A stretch of 64,000 bases of DNA from JBGPQJ01 sp963829485 (GTDB lineage Bacteria; Chloroflexota; Anaerolineae; Anaerolineales; Villigracilaceae): positions 186,001-250,000 of the forward strand of contig CAWHIK010000004.1 of NCBI GenBank assembly GCA_963829485.1. The letters are read 5' to 3'. Position numbers and translations under genes: made by a program. Shown here piece after piece: positions 50,849 through 60,373 of this stretch. Under the pieces are notes generated by a model. It saw nothing but the letters and a program-made list of their open reading frames with translations. It was not told the origin of the DNA and made no database searches. Numbering within the stretch: position 1 is the first letter of the stretch; each line of letters opens with the position of its first letter.

Positions 50849-53173
50849 ATGGATATTTTTTTGATGGGCAGCCGTCACGGGTTAAGCGACTTTGAACAGT
50901 TTGCCATGGTATTTGTGCTTGTTGCAGCGTTCATCAGTCTCATTTATGCCTGGTGGTTGCGAACTGTGGTCCTCAAGAAGGACAAGGGGACCGAAAAAAT
51001 GCAGGAAATTTGGAACGCGATTCGAATTGGCGCAGATGCGTATTTGAATAGACAACTCAAGACCATCCTGCCGATCATCGGCGTGCTGATGCTGGTCATG
51101 TTCTTTAGCGTTTATGTGGTTCTCCCAAGCCTTGAGGCGCAGGAGGAGTTCAAGTCCTTTGGTCAGCAGGGGATCTCGATGATCATCGCCTCCGGCCGAA
51201 CGATTGGTTTTATTATGGGGGCAGCATTTTCGCTGATCGTGGGTCAGTTTGGAATGCGAATGGCGGTTCAGGCGAACATCCGGGTTGCATCCGCATCACG
51301 GCGGGGATTCAACGAATCCCTGTCAATCGCTTATTATGCTGGTGCATACACAGGGATGCTTACCGACGGATTGGGTTTACTTGGGGGGACACTTATTTTC
51401 ATAATTTTTGGCAAAGCAGCGCCGGATGTTCTGCTTGGTTTTGGGTTCGGCGGGACGCTGATTGCTCTGTTTATGCGCGTAGGCGGTGGAATTTACACAA
51501 AGGCAGCGGATGTGGGTGCTGACCTGGTTGGGAAAGTGGAAAAAGATATCCCTGAGGACGACCCTCGTAACGCTGCCGTAGTCGCTGATCTGGTAGGCGA
51601 TAATGTTGGAGATTGTGCTGGTATGGCAGCAGACATCTTCGAATCTTACGAAGTCACTATCGTTTCGGGATTGATCCTGGGCCTTGCCCTGGTTGCCATA
51701 ACCGGTGATTTAAAGTGGATCGTCTATCCTTTGATCATCCGCGCAGTGGGTGTCATCAGTTCAATGCTGGGCACATTCACGGTTCCGGTCTGGGAAAAAT
51801 TCCCGATCAAATTTCTCCGTGCTCACGACGCCGAAGAGGCGATGTTTCGCTCCTATGAAGTCTCCAGCATATTCACAGTGACGCTTTCATTCGTTATTGC
51901 GATACTCTATGCACAGGATTGGCGGTTCGCGATGCTTACTGCCATTGGTGTCGGCTTGGCGGTTGCGTTCAACCCGATTACGTCATACTTTACCTCAACT
52001 AAAAAGCCACCCGTGAAGGAAATTGTAAAATCAACCAGCACAGGGCCCGCTACGACGATTCTGTCTGGTTTGTCTGTCGGCATGGAATCTAGTGTTTGGG
52101 CTCTGGTGGTCATTGTGATTAGTTTCCTCCTCGCCCTGGCGCTCTACCAAGGCGATGGTGTAGTTTATGTTCTTTACGCTATCGCGATGATCGGCATAGG
52201 GATGCTAAGTCATACCGGTAACAATGTTGCCATGGATTCCTTCGGTCCCATCAGCGACAACGCTAATGGTATTGGAGAGATGGCCTGGCATGATATGCAC
52301 GACGAGGATACGAAAAAGGCCCGTCAGATCATGGCAGACCTCGACGCGGTGGGCAATACGACAAAGGCAATCACAAAAGGTGTGGCTATTGCATCAGCCG
52401 TCATTGCCGCGGTCAGCCTTTTTGCCGCATTTATCGCAGATGTCAGCCGAGTCCAAAGGCAGATGGGTCTGGCAGAAGACAAATTACTGAACGGAATTGA
52501 TATTTCAAACTCGGCAGTTTTTATCGGCCTCCTGCTAGGAGGTGCTCTCCCCTGGCTATTCAGCTCTCTCTCCATTCGCGCGGTTAGCCGCGCAGCCGGG
52601 CAGATTGTTGAAGAAGTCCGGCGCCAGTTCCGCATCCCGGGCATCATGGAAGGTACCGTTACACCGGATTATGGGCGTGTCGTGGGAATTTCAACGGCGT
52701 CAGCGCAAAAAGAGTTAATCCCGTTGGCGACCATTTCGGTGCTGATGCCTTTGATCATTGGTCTGGTATTGGGGGTTGAAGCGTTGGGAGGTTTCCTCGC
52801 CGGGATCATTCTATCGGGTCAGCTTCTGGCCGTGTTTATGTCCAACGCAGGCGGTGCCTGGGATAACGCCAAGAAATCAATTGAAGACGAACCCAGAGAC
52901 CTCGCAGCGAATACCGGCAAGGGCTCGGAGCGCCATAAGGCAGGCGTGGTAGGAGACACCGTTGGGGATCCGCTAAAAGATACTGCTGGTCCGGCTCTGA
53001 ATCCGATGATCAAAGTGGCTAACCTGGTCAGCCTTCTTGCCGCGCCAGTCATCGTGAAATTCTCTTCCGACGGGAATTTTAACATTGGCGTAGCCGTGGT
53101 CGCTGTAGCGCTCTTGGCGGCTACCATTTGGGCAATATCCAAATCGAAAGCGCCAATCGCTGATTTGGTTTGA
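50849..53173 (+). CDS. hppA: Membrane-bound proton-translocating pyrophosphatase, K+-independent type
   Basis: A 774-residue ion pump with about 16 helices that couples pyrophosphate hydrolysis to ion transport. The catalytic loop GGGIYTKAADVGADLVGKVEKDIPEDDPRNAAVVADLVGDNVGDCAGMAADIFESYEV has the D-V-G-A-D-L-V-G-K-V-E signature and Asp pairs, and the second half has the matching DNANGIGEMA and DTVGDPLKDTAGPALNPMIK segments. GNTTKAITKG holds lysine where K+-dependent enzymes have alanine, the known marker of the K+-independent H+-pumping class. I start at ATG 50849, after GGAGGAAAC. The gene is monocistronic: own promoter, leader hairpin and terminator. Confidence 0.95.
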   Translation: MDIFLMGSRHGLSDFEQFAMVFVLVAAFISLIYAWWLRTVVLKKDKGTEKMQEIWNAIRIGADAYLNRQLKTILPIIGVLMLVMFFSVYVVLPSLEAQEEFKSFGQQGISMIIASGRTIGFIMGAAFSLIVGQFGMRMAVQANIRVASASRRGFNESLSIAYYAGAYTGMLTDGLGLLGGTLIFIIFGKAAPDVLLGFGFGGTLIALFMRVGGGIYTKAADVGADLVGKVEKDIPEDDPRNAAVVADLVGDNVGDCAGMAADIFESYEVTIVSGLILGLALVAITGDLKWIVYPLIIRAVGVISSMLGTFTVPVWEKFPIKFLRAHDAEEAMFRSYEVSSIFTVTLSFVIAILYAQDWRFAMLTAIGVGLAVAFNPITSYFTSTKKPPVKEIVKSTSTGPATTILSGLSVGMESSVWALVVIVISFLLALALYQGDGVVYVLYAIAMIGIGMLSHTGNNVAMDSFGPISDNANGIGEMAWHDMHDEDTKKARQIMADLDAVGNTTKAITKGVAIASAVIAAVSLFAAFIADVSRVQRQMGLAEDKLLNGIDISNSAVFIGLLLGGALPWLFSSLSIRAVSRAAGQIVEEVRRQFRIPGIMEGTVTPDYGRVVGISTASAQKELIPLATISVLMPLIIGLVLGVEALGGFLAGIILSGQLLAVFMSNAGGAWDNAKKSIEDEPRDLAANTGKGSERHKAGVVGDTVGDPLKDTAGPALNPMIKVANLVSLLAAPVIVKFSSDGNFNIGVAVVAVALLAATIWAISKSKAPIADLV

Positions 53174-53187
53174 GAAATCTAAAAATA

Positions 53188-53220
53188 CAAAAAATCTGCC
53201 GCATCTGCGGCAGATTTTTT
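53188..53220. terminator. Bidirectional intrinsic terminator between hppA and mutS
   Basis: Perfect 8-bp stem TCTGCCGC / GCGGCAGA with loop ATCT, with A-rich sequence before and T6 after it, 15 bases after the hppA stop. The converging mutS gene ends at 53242. Confidence 0.9.
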
Positions 53221-53241
53221 GTTGCCTCGCCAATCTTCTTA

Positions 53242-55821
53242 TTATTGTTTGTTTTTAGTTGGGCTTGTATATTTCTTCTGCCATTCAAACAACTTGTTAA
53301 GCGCTTCAATGGGGGAGAGACCGTTTATGTCAATACCCTCGAGCTCGTCAAGCAACGGATTGGATTCAGGGAAGAGAGCAATCTGCTTCGACTCAAACTC
53401 ATTTGTTTCTCTCGAATTACCGGATGCTTTTTCGAGTTCAGCCATAATCTCAGCCGATCGGGATATTACCGGTTTTGGAAGTCCCGCCAGCTGGGCGACG
53501 TGGATCCCGTAGGATTTATCCGCGCCTCCGCGGATGATCTTGTGCAGAAAAACCACGCGGTCTTCGGATTCGGTCACGGCAACGTTGTAGTTCCGCACAC
53601 CAGGCAGCATCTCCGCGAGTTGAGTAAGCTCATGATAATGTGTCGCGAAGAGCGTTTTGGCTCTTAGGTCTGGATGATTGTGTATATACTCGATCACTGC
53701 CCAAGCTATCGATACTCCATCGTAAGTGCTCGTCCCCCGGCCGATTTCATCAAGGATTAATAGCGACCGGTTAGTTGCGTGATGAAGAATATTCGCCGTC
53801 TCGACCATTTCTACCATGAAAGTGGATTGCCCTGAATGAATTTCATCCTTGGCGCCGATCCTGGTGAAGATTCGGTCTACCAGGCCGATATGTGCGGACT
53901 GGGCGGGAACGAAGGAACCCATTTGAGCCATCAACGTGATCAAGGCAGCCTGGCGCAGGTAGGTGGATTTCCCGGCCATGTTAGGACCTGTTATGACTCG
54001 GACGATCTCGCCTTCTTCAAAAACGATATCGTTAGGAACAAATCGTTCATTTCTCAAGTTCTTTTCAACCACCGGATGCCGGCCTTCGCGGATCTCATGT
54101 GCTCCCGTCGAATCAACCGCAGGGCGGATGTATCCGTTCAGGGCAGCCACTTCCGCAAGAGATGCCAGGGTATCGAGTTCCGCCAGGGCACGAGCTGTCC
54201 GGAGTAATCGCTCGGAAGAAAGCGAAAGCTGAGCGCAGATTTCTTTGAACAGGCGAAGTTCAATTTCGCGGATCCGTTCTTCGGAATTGAGCACAAGCGT
54301 CTCGTATTCCTTCATCTCCGGAGTAATGTATCTTTCGCCGTTGACTAGTGTCTGCTTTCGGATGTAATCCGCGGGTGCGTTAACCGCCTGCCCCTTCGAG
54401 ATTTCGATATAGTAACCGAAGACCTTGTTGTAGCCGACCTTCAATGTTTTGATTCCAGTCCGCTCGCGCTCAATTGATTCTAGATTGTTCATCCAGTCCC
54501 TGGCATGCTTGGATGCATCGATGACCCCGTCCAACTCTGATGAATAACCCGATCGAATGATGCCGATGTTCTGCAGCGTCTGAGGCGGATCTTCTTCTAT
54601 GGCTTCCTGGAGGAGGGTCAATACGTCCCGACAGGGATCAAGTTGCGCAGACTGGAGATGAGTTGAAAATTCACCTTCATTAACAAGTTTTTCCAAAGCA
54701 GGAAGATGCAGCAGCGAATCCCGCAACGCTACCAGGTCACGGGGAAGCGCGTGATTGGTTTGTATCCGGTTTGATAGCCTTTCGATATCGTTTATGGGTT
54801 TTAGCTTGGCGCGTAAGTCTGCTCGTAATAATCCTTCCGAGAAAAGTGCATCCACGCCGTCGAGGCGATTATTAATCTTATGAACATCGAGTAAAGGTTG
54901 CGTGATCCATTGCCTGATCAGCCGTTTCCCCATGGGAGTTATTGTCGAATCGATGATTCCCAACAGTGAACCGCGAATTTCGCCTTGAAGGGTCTCGGTG
55001 AGTTCCAGGTTGCGGCGGGTTGCACTATCCAGAACCATGAACTCAGAGGATGAGTAGACTCTCAAGTTGCTCAAGAGCGCAAGGGCGTCGCTATCAGTTT
55101 CCTTTAGGTATTGAAGGATTCCACCGGCGGCGCGGACTGCAAGCGGCGAGGACTTCAAGCCGAAACCATCCAGGGTGGAAACTGAAAAATGGTTGAGTAA
55201 TGTCTCCGAGGTCCGGCCTGGTTCGAACCGCCAGGCAGGCCAAGGAGTCAAATGCCCTGGAACTCCGACTGGGAGAATGAGATTGTCTGGATGAACGATT
55301 TCTACCGGGTTGATTCGTGACAATTCCGCGCGTACAGGTGTCCCATCAGCCTGCTCAAGTTCGGTAACGGCAAATTCTCCGGTGGAAACATCCACATAAG
55401 CGACGCCGACCATCCCCGAGTCAATTACGATCGCCACCAGGTAATTGTTGGCATCACCGGGCAGGAGATTGGATTCCATGAGGGTGCCCGGGGTCACAAC
55501 CCTGACCACCTTGCGGGGGAAAATGCCTTTGGCTGGTTGGTCTCCCATTTGTTCGCAAATTGCGACGTGATATCCTTTTGTGATCAGCCTGGACAGGTAA
55601 TTGTCAACTGCATGGTAGGGAATACCAGCCAGAGGTGCGCGAAGTCCTTTTCCGATTGGGCGGGATGTTAAAACGATATCCAATTCCCTCGAGACAATTT
55701 CTGCGTCCTCATCAAAAGTCTCGTAAAAATCTCCAAGCCTGAAGAAAAGGATGGTGGATGGATATTGTTTCTTAATTTCCAGATATTGCTGGCGGATGGG
55801 GGTGATTTCGCCTGTTGTCAT
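53242..55821 (-). CDS. mutS: DNA mismatch repair protein MutS
   Basis: An 859-residue MutS1. The mismatch-reading domain I contains FFRLGDFYETFDEDAEIV, the F-Y-E loop that inserts at the mismatch; connector, core and clamp domains follow, and the ATPase domain has the Walker A loop TGPNMAGKSTYLRQ (near residue 620), LILDEIGRGTSTYDG and FATHYHEL. The C-terminal ELEKASG..E segment leads to a short tail with the tetramer/MutL part. Length is standard for bacterial MutS. mutL is not adjacent. It is a single gene with a terminator at its end, and diverges from the universal-stress fusion gene by 130 bases. Confidence 0.96.
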   Translation of the reverse strand: MTTGEITPIRQQYLEIKKQYPSTILFFRLGDFYETFDEDAEIVSRELDIVLTSRPIGKGLRAPLAGIPYHAVDNYLSRLITKGYHVAICEQMGDQPAKGIFPRKVVRVVTPGTLMESNLLPGDANNYLVAIVIDSGMVGVAYVDVSTGEFAVTELEQADGTPVRAELSRINPVEIVHPDNLILPVGVPGHLTPWPAWRFEPGRTSETLLNHFSVSTLDGFGLKSSPLAVRAAGGILQYLKETDSDALALLSNLRVYSSSEFMVLDSATRRNLELTETLQGEIRGSLLGIIDSTITPMGKRLIRQWITQPLLDVHKINNRLDGVDALFSEGLLRADLRAKLKPINDIERLSNRIQTNHALPRDLVALRDSLLHLPALEKLVNEGEFSTHLQSAQLDPCRDVLTLLQEAIEEDPPQTLQNIGIIRSGYSSELDGVIDASKHARDWMNNLESIERERTGIKTLKVGYNKVFGYYIEISKGQAVNAPADYIRKQTLVNGERYITPEMKEYETLVLNSEERIREIELRLFKEICAQLSLSSERLLRTARALAELDTLASLAEVAALNGYIRPAVDSTGAHEIREGRHPVVEKNLRNERFVPNDIVFEEGEIVRVITGPNMAGKSTYLRQAALITLMAQMGSFVPAQSAHIGLVDRIFTRIGAKDEIHSGQSTFMVEMVETANILHHATNRSLLILDEIGRGTSTYDGVSIAWAVIEYIHNHPDLRAKTLFATHYHELTQLAEMLPGVRNYNVAVTESEDRVVFLHKIIRGGADKSYGIHVAQLAGLPKPVISRSAEIMAELEKASGNSRETNEFESKQIALFPESNPLLDELEGIDINGLSPIEALNKLFEWQKKYTSPTKNKQ

Positions 55822-55951
55822 ATCAAAATTCTAATCGTTAATTGGATTTAGGCAAAGGACTTGATGCCAATTGGGGATGATGGGATAATGCCAGAGTTGA
55901 GCCTGTTGCTGAAGAAACAGGTCGTACTTAACCATTCGATTTCAAAATCAT

Positions 55952-57628
55952 ATGTCTCAATACAATTACAAAATGGCCTTGAGCGATTTTCAGGCAGCGC
56001 GCCAACGCGCAGCCCTTGAGGGTGTGATTGCCCGGGTGTCGGGCAGATCAAACGATCTGTTATCCTACGACGATGTTGCACGGCGGCTGAAGTTAAGAGC
56101 ACAGGTTGAACGGGGGATAAAAACCATCCCCGTGGATGCAATTGTCGGTTCGGTGGGACGGTGCACGGAATTTACCCGTACATTTCTACCCAGGAATCTT
56201 AATGACCAGGAACGCTGGGCTCGTGTGAAGTCTGTCTTCATGGACCCTGAAGGTGCGAGTTTTCCTCCCATCGAAGTTTACCAAGTAGGGGATGTTTATT
56301 TCGTCCTGGATGGGAACCATCGTGTTTCCATTGCCCGTCAGGAAGGCGTGGAATTCATCGATGCCCATGTGATCGAGATGAAAACGCCTGTGCCGTTGAG
56401 CCCGGATGTGGAATTCGATGATCTCATAATAAAAGAGGAATATGCCAATTTCCTCGAAGTAACCGGGTTGACTCAAATAGCCCCCGGCGTTGATTTTAGT
56501 GTCACTGTTCCGGGGCAGTATGACAAGATATTGCTTCAAATCGAGATTCAAGAGTATTTATTTTCGGAGGCCAATCCACAAGGGCGATCCTTTGTCGATG
56601 CTGTGCGCGCGTGGTATGAAGAATACTGTCTTCCCCTCGCGGAAGCGATTCGTGAAAGGGATCTGATGAGATGGTTCCCTGGCCGAACTGTGACGGACAT
56701 GATCATCTGGATCTCTGAGCATCGCAATGCGCTGGAGAGAGAAATTGGCTGGTCCCTCAGCTCCGAAGCCATTGTGTCGGACCTCGCGTATAAAGAGAGT
56801 GCGAGTGCTGAAAAATATCAAATGAAGCCGGGAAGTTGGCGCGAAACGAGAACGCTGGATAGGTACACTGAAAATCTATTTAACGAAATACTTGTCCCCT
56901 TGAGCGGCATGGAGGATAGTTGGCAAGCCCTGCAGCAGGCGATTGTTATCGGGCGGCATGAAGACGCAAAACTTATTGGGCTGCATGTCATAGGGTCCAA
57001 GAAGGTGAAAAACGATGAAATTAAGTCGAATACGAAAAACCTGTTCGAGAAATATTGCCTCGAAGGTCAAGTGAACGGCAATTTAATTGCTGAGTCAGGC
57101 GATATTCCCTCCAGGATCTTGGAGCGAGCTGTATTATCCGATCTCATTGTAATTAAGCTGAACCATCCTCCACGTTCCGGCGCAGGTATCTTAACCTCAC
57201 AAATTAGGGCAATCATTTCGAAATCGACCCGGCCAATTATGGTCGTTCCCGGAGAATCGAGTGACCTCAAGCGTATTATGTTGTGCTTTGATGGGAGTCC
57301 AAAGTCCAAGGAAGCCCTCTTTGTGTCAGCATATATGGCAGAGAAGTGGAAGTCCAGCCTGACGGTTTTCAGCGCTCTTGAAGGTTCGAGATTTCCAATA
57401 AATATCCAGGAATATGCGAAAACGTATTTGGAACTACATGAAATTCAAGCCAAATTTGTCCTCATAAAAGGTAGGTTTGCAGAAGTAAGAGACGTCATAC
57501 ACGAAGAAAAGATAGACATGGGGCTTGTTGGGGGCTATGGTGGACACGCACTGATCGAGTTGGTGATGGGCAGTACGCTTGATTTCATGTTGAGGGAATT
57601 TGCGATTCCGCTTCTTATCTGCAAGTGA
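55952..57628 (+). CDS. ParB/sulfiredoxin-like domain fused to a DUF4032-like region and a universal-stress region
   Basis: A 558-residue multidomain protein. Residues about 95-150 (PPIEVYQVGDVYFVLDGNHRVSIARQEGVEFIDAHVIE) have the ParB/Srx-like nuclease-sulfiredoxin fold with the G-N-H-R-V motif. Residues about 205-270 (WYEEYCLPLAEAIRERDLMRWFPGRTVTDMIIWISEHR) match the DUF4032 pattern of actinobacteria. From about 290 two UspA-like units follow: the first (ILVPLSGMEDSWQALQQAIVIGRHEDAKLIGLHV) and the second (RIMLCFDGSPKSKEALFVSAYMAEKWKSSLTVF, ending GGYGGHALIELVMGSTLDFMLREFAIPLLICK) with the ATP-binding G-x2-G-x9-G-S/T-like pattern near the end. The function is unknown; a nucleotide-sensing stress protein is plausible. 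Start ATG 55952; alternatives not obvious. Confidence 0.8.
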   Translation: MSQYNYKMALSDFQAARQRAALEGVIARVSGRSNDLLSYDDVARRLKLRAQVERGIKTIPVDAIVGSVGRCTEFTRTFLPRNLNDQERWARVKSVFMDPEGASFPPIEVYQVGDVYFVLDGNHRVSIARQEGVEFIDAHVIEMKTPVPLSPDVEFDDLIIKEEYANFLEVTGLTQIAPGVDFSVTVPGQYDKILLQIEIQEYLFSEANPQGRSFVDAVRAWYEEYCLPLAEAIRERDLMRWFPGRTVTDMIIWISEHRNALEREIGWSLSSEAIVSDLAYKESASAEKYQMKPGSWRETRTLDRYTENLFNEILVPLSGMEDSWQALQQAIVIGRHEDAKLIGLHVIGSKKVKNDEIKSNTKNLFEKYCLEGQVNGNLIAESGDIPSRILERAVLSDLIVIKLNHPPRSGAGILTSQIRAIISKSTRPIMVVPGESSDLKRIMLCFDGSPKSKEALFVSAYMAEKWKSSLTVFSALEGSRFPINIQEYAKTYLELHEIQAKFVLIKGRFAEVRDVIHEEKIDMGLVGGYGGHALIELVMGSTLDFMLREFAIPLLICK

Positions 57629-57714
57629 TTATTAATCGAACAAATATTCATTAATTTGTCGAATTATGATATTTTCGATGTAACAAATTGGAGCATTTTT
57701 TCACAAAGTTGCGC

Positions 57715-57720
57715 TATAAT
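57715..57720 (+). promoter_or_regulatory. Possible -10 box before the MalK-type ATPase gene
   Basis: A perfect TATAAT lies 33 bases before the ATG at 57754, which has the ribosome site ACGGAGG. No good -35 box stands 16-18 bases further upstream, so the promoter is unconfirmed. Confidence 0.3.
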
Positions 57721-57753
57721 AAAATCACTATACTTTGAAAAACGGAGGCTCAA

Positions 57754-58854
57754 ATGGCTAGTGTAACGTATGACAATGTTTCAAAAGAGTTCGGCAACGT
57801 TACGGCGGTAAATAACCTGAACATGGTCATTGAAGACAAGGAATTCCTGGTCTTCGTCGGTCCATCCGGCTGCGGAAAAACGACCGCATTGCGTCTGTTG
57901 GCTGGGCTGGAGGAAATCACCCGTGGCGAGATTCGCATTGGAGACAGGGTCGTGAACGATGTTCCCCCGAAGGATCGGGACATCGCCATGGTCTTCCAGT
58001 CTTATGCGTTATACCCCCACCTGACCGTTTATGACAACCTGGCTTTTGGCCTCAAGTTGAGAAAAACCCCCAAGGATGAGATCAAGCGCCGCGTTCAGGA
58101 AGCAGCTGATATTCTGGGAATTGGCGAGCTGCTCACTCGGAAACCTCGTCAGCTTTCCGGCGGTCAGCGTCAGCGCGTTGCGGTCGGACGTGCGATCGTG
58201 CGCCACCCTCAGGTGTTCCTGTTTGATGAGCCGCTCTCCAACCTGGATGCGAAGCTGCGAGTTGAAACCCGCGCCAACATTACCAAGCTTTGGCAGCGCC
58301 TGGGTACAACTTTTATTTACGTAACGCACGATCAGATCGAAGCGATGACGATGGCAACCCGCATCGCCGTGATCAACAAAGGTGTATTGCAGCAACTGGA
58401 TACTCCGCAGAAACTCTACGACCTGCCCAATAATATGTTCGTCGCAAGTTTCATCGGTTCTCCGGCTATGAACTTCTTCCCCGCAACATTGAAAAAGGGA
58501 GATGGCAAGCTGTTTGTCGATACCGGCACATTTTCCATTCCGATCCCGGCAGAGAAGGCGGCTCCATATCAAGCCTATGTGGACAAGAAGATTGTGTTTG
58601 GTATCCGACCGGAAGACATTCACAATCCATTGTACCTACCGCCGTCAATCCATGCGGAAACGGTGCCCACGAAGGTTGATGTCACTGAATTGATGGGTAA
58701 CGAGATCTTTTTATACCTGGTCAGCGGCCCCAACAATTACGTCGCTCGGGTTGATCCTCGGACGACCTTCAAGATGGGTGACCAGCTCGAGGTGGCCTTC
58801 AATATGGATAACTTCCACATATTCGATCCTGAGACCGAACTGGCGATCCGCTAA
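57754..58854 (+). CDS. ABC transporter ATP-binding protein of the MalK/UgpC type
   Basis: A 366-residue cytoplasmic ATPase for sugar importers. Walker A GPSGCGKTT (36-44), Q-loop in VFQSYALYP, signature LSGGQ (134-138), Walker B VFLFDEP (154-160), H-loop at His192. The last 110 residues form the MalK-type OB-fold regulatory domain (FGIRPEDIHNP). Such ATPases often serve several importers from one gene. No permease or binding-protein gene is nearby, so it is an orphan in this window and probably a shared ATPase like MsmX (inference). A terminator follows 17 bases after the stop. Confidence 0.93.
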   Translation: MASVTYDNVSKEFGNVTAVNNLNMVIEDKEFLVFVGPSGCGKTTALRLLAGLEEITRGEIRIGDRVVNDVPPKDRDIAMVFQSYALYPHLTVYDNLAFGLKLRKTPKDEIKRRVQEAADILGIGELLTRKPRQLSGGQRQRVAVGRAIVRHPQVFLFDEPLSNLDAKLRVETRANITKLWQRLGTTFIYVTHDQIEAMTMATRIAVINKGVLQQLDTPQKLYDLPNNMFVASFIGSPAMNFFPATLKKGDGKLFVDTGTFSIPIPAEKAAPYQAYVDKKIVFGIRPEDIHNPLYLPPSIHAETVPTKVDVTELMGNEIFLYLVSGPNNYVARVDPRTTFKMGDQLEVAFNMDNFHIFDPETELAIR

Positions 58855-58871
58855 ACTAGAAAAAGCTGGAA

Positions 58872-58904
58872 AACCGCCAGGAGCAGAAGCCCCTGGCGGT
58901 TTTT
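58872..58904 (+). terminator. Intrinsic terminator after the MalK-type gene
   Basis: 12-bp stem AACCGCCAGG..GC / GC..CCTGGCGGTT with one mismatch and loop AGAA, followed by T5. It separates the ATPase gene from gpmA. Confidence 0.9.
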
Positions 58905-58927
58905 ATATATCAATTGGAGAAGGAATA

Positions 58928-59683
58928 ATGGACGCAAAATTTAAATTAGTGTTAGTCAGGCATGGACAGAGCACTTGGAACCTTGAGAACCGCTTCACCG
59001 GTTGGACCGATGTGGACCTGACCGAACAAGGCAGGGCAGAAGCTCTTGCCGGCGGAAAATTACTGAAGGAAGGCGAGTATAAATTCGACATTGCCTATAC
59101 ATCGGTTTTGAAGCGGGCGATTAAGACATTATGGATTGTGCTCGAGGAAACCGGTTTTGAGTGGATCCCTGTCGTTCGGGCTTGGCAGCTCAATGAACGT
59201 CATTACGGTTCGCTTCAGGGACTGAACAAGTCTGAGATGGCAGCCCAATATGGCGACGCGCAAGTAAAGATTTGGCGCCGCAGTTATGATGTCCCGCCTC
59301 CGCCGTTGGAATTTAACGACGAACGGCACCCGCGATTTGATCCCAGATATGCCGGGATAAAACCTGAGAGCCTGCCTGCGACCGAATCCTTAAAAATAAC
59401 ACTTGACCGTGTGCTACCTTATTGGCATGAAACTCTTGCTCCTGCTATTCTTTCGGGAAAACGAGTCCTGCTCGTCGCCCATGGGAATAGCCTGCGTGCC
59501 TTGGTCAAGTATCTCGACAATGTATCAGAGGCTGAAATTACCGAATTGAATATCCCGACCGGGATTCCACTGGTATACGAGCTGGACGCGCAGCTAAAAC
59601 CAGTAACCCATTATTACCTGGGTGATCCGGATGCGGTAGCAAAAGCAGCCGCCGCAGTCGCAAACCAGGCCAAGGTAAAATAG
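58928..59683 (+). CDS. gpmA: 2,3-bisphosphoglycerate-dependent phosphoglycerate mutase
   Basis: A 251-residue glycolytic enzyme interconverting 3- and 2-phosphoglycerate. The active-site motif is LVRHGQSTWNLENRFTGWTDVDL with the phosphohistidine, TSVLKRAIKTLW, the second part of the site in LNERHYGSLQGLNKSEMAAQYGD, DVPPPPLE, and LLVAHGNSLRALVKYLD with the second histidine. An extra 20-residue tail rich in alanine is seen at the end. I start at ATG 58928 after GGAGAAGG; an earlier in-frame start would run back through the terminator. It has its own terminator as well. Confidence 0.95.
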   Translation: MDAKFKLVLVRHGQSTWNLENRFTGWTDVDLTEQGRAEALAGGKLLKEGEYKFDIAYTSVLKRAIKTLWIVLEETGFEWIPVVRAWQLNERHYGSLQGLNKSEMAAQYGDAQVKIWRRSYDVPPPPLEFNDERHPRFDPRYAGIKPESLPATESLKITLDRVLPYWHETLAPAILSGKRVLLVAHGNSLRALVKYLDNVSEAEITELNIPTGIPLVYELDAQLKPVTHYYLGDPDAVAKAAAAVANQAKVK

Positions 59684-59686
59684 AAT

Positions 59687-59715
59687 AAAAAGCCACCTCG
59701 CAAAGGTGGCTTTTT
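59687..59715. terminator. Bidirectional intrinsic terminator between gpmA and the TrmH-like gene
   Basis: A5 with the 6-bp stem GCCACC / GGTGGC (extended by A5/T5) and loop TCGCAAA. It starts 3 bases after the gpmA stop and reaches the stop codon of the converging gene at 59714. Confidence 0.9.
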
Positions 59716-60373
59716 ATTTTTCAAAATTTTGGGTCAGGATGCCAACAGCTATTCCGTAAGCTACAGCGACATTGAACGATCGCTTTTTCCCTCTCATAGG
59801 CAGGAAGAGGATTTCGTCGCAAATATCGAGTAAGCCCGGGTCGACCCCGCATTCTTCATTTCCGCCGATGAGAATTATCCCTTTTTCGTTGGATGAAACT
59901 CTCTTTGAGCTTTTTATACTCGAGATTGGTTTTGCGCGTGGATCCTGTTCCAAAGCCCAAAGCGCATACCCTTCGCTTTTTAACTTTTCTCCTACCAGGA
60001 CAGCGTTTGCGTGGTAAGTCCAACTCACTAAGCTCTCTGCCCCCAGGGCTGTTTTGCTAAGGTCGGTATTTTCTGGAGTTGCCGTAATTCCGCAAAGATA
60101 GAGATGTTGCAGATTAAATCCTTCTGCGGTCCTAAATATGGACCCTACATTCCATCCTGAGCGGATGTTGTCCAACAATCCGGATAGTGCAATTGTGCTT
60201 GAAGCATCCTTGATAAACTCACGCTCATTCCGAATTGAGTGCGCCAAGAGTACATGAGTTGCGCCAAGGCAGGATGGACAGCGCTCCCCAAAAGAGTGAC
60301 CTACCTCGAGCGGGTAACGAAGTCCGCAGGATGGATTCTCACACAACCTGATTTGGAACTGGATTTCTTTCAC
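59714..60373 (-). CDS. SpoU/TrmH-family RNA 2'-O-methyltransferase with an N-terminal zinc finger
   Basis: A 219-residue trefoil-knot (SPOUT) methyltransferase. SAM-binding motifs: NIRSGWNVGSIFRTAEG (motif 1), LIGGNEECGVDPGLLDICDEILFLPM (motif 2) and RSFNVAVAYGIAVGIL (motif 3). Ahead of it is a four-cysteine zinc-finger-like segment (CENPSCG ... CPSC) that may recognise RNA. I start with GTG 60373, which follows GAGAGGAGG and overlaps the HAD stop by 4 bases; an in-frame ATG at 60406 lies inside the HAD gene. The target nucleotide is not known. It is cotranscribed with the HAD phosphatase and MFS genes. Confidence 0.85.
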   Translation of the reverse strand: MKEIQFQIRLCENPSCGLRYPLEVGHSFGERCPSCLGATHVLLAHSIRNEREFIKDASSTIALSGLLDNIRSGWNVGSIFRTAEGFNLQHLYLCGITATPENTDLSKTALGAESLVSWTYHANAVLVGEKLKSEGYALWALEQDPRAKPISSIKSSKRVSSNEKGIILIGGNEECGVDPGLLDICDEILFLPMRGKKRSFNVAVAYGIAVGILTQNFEK

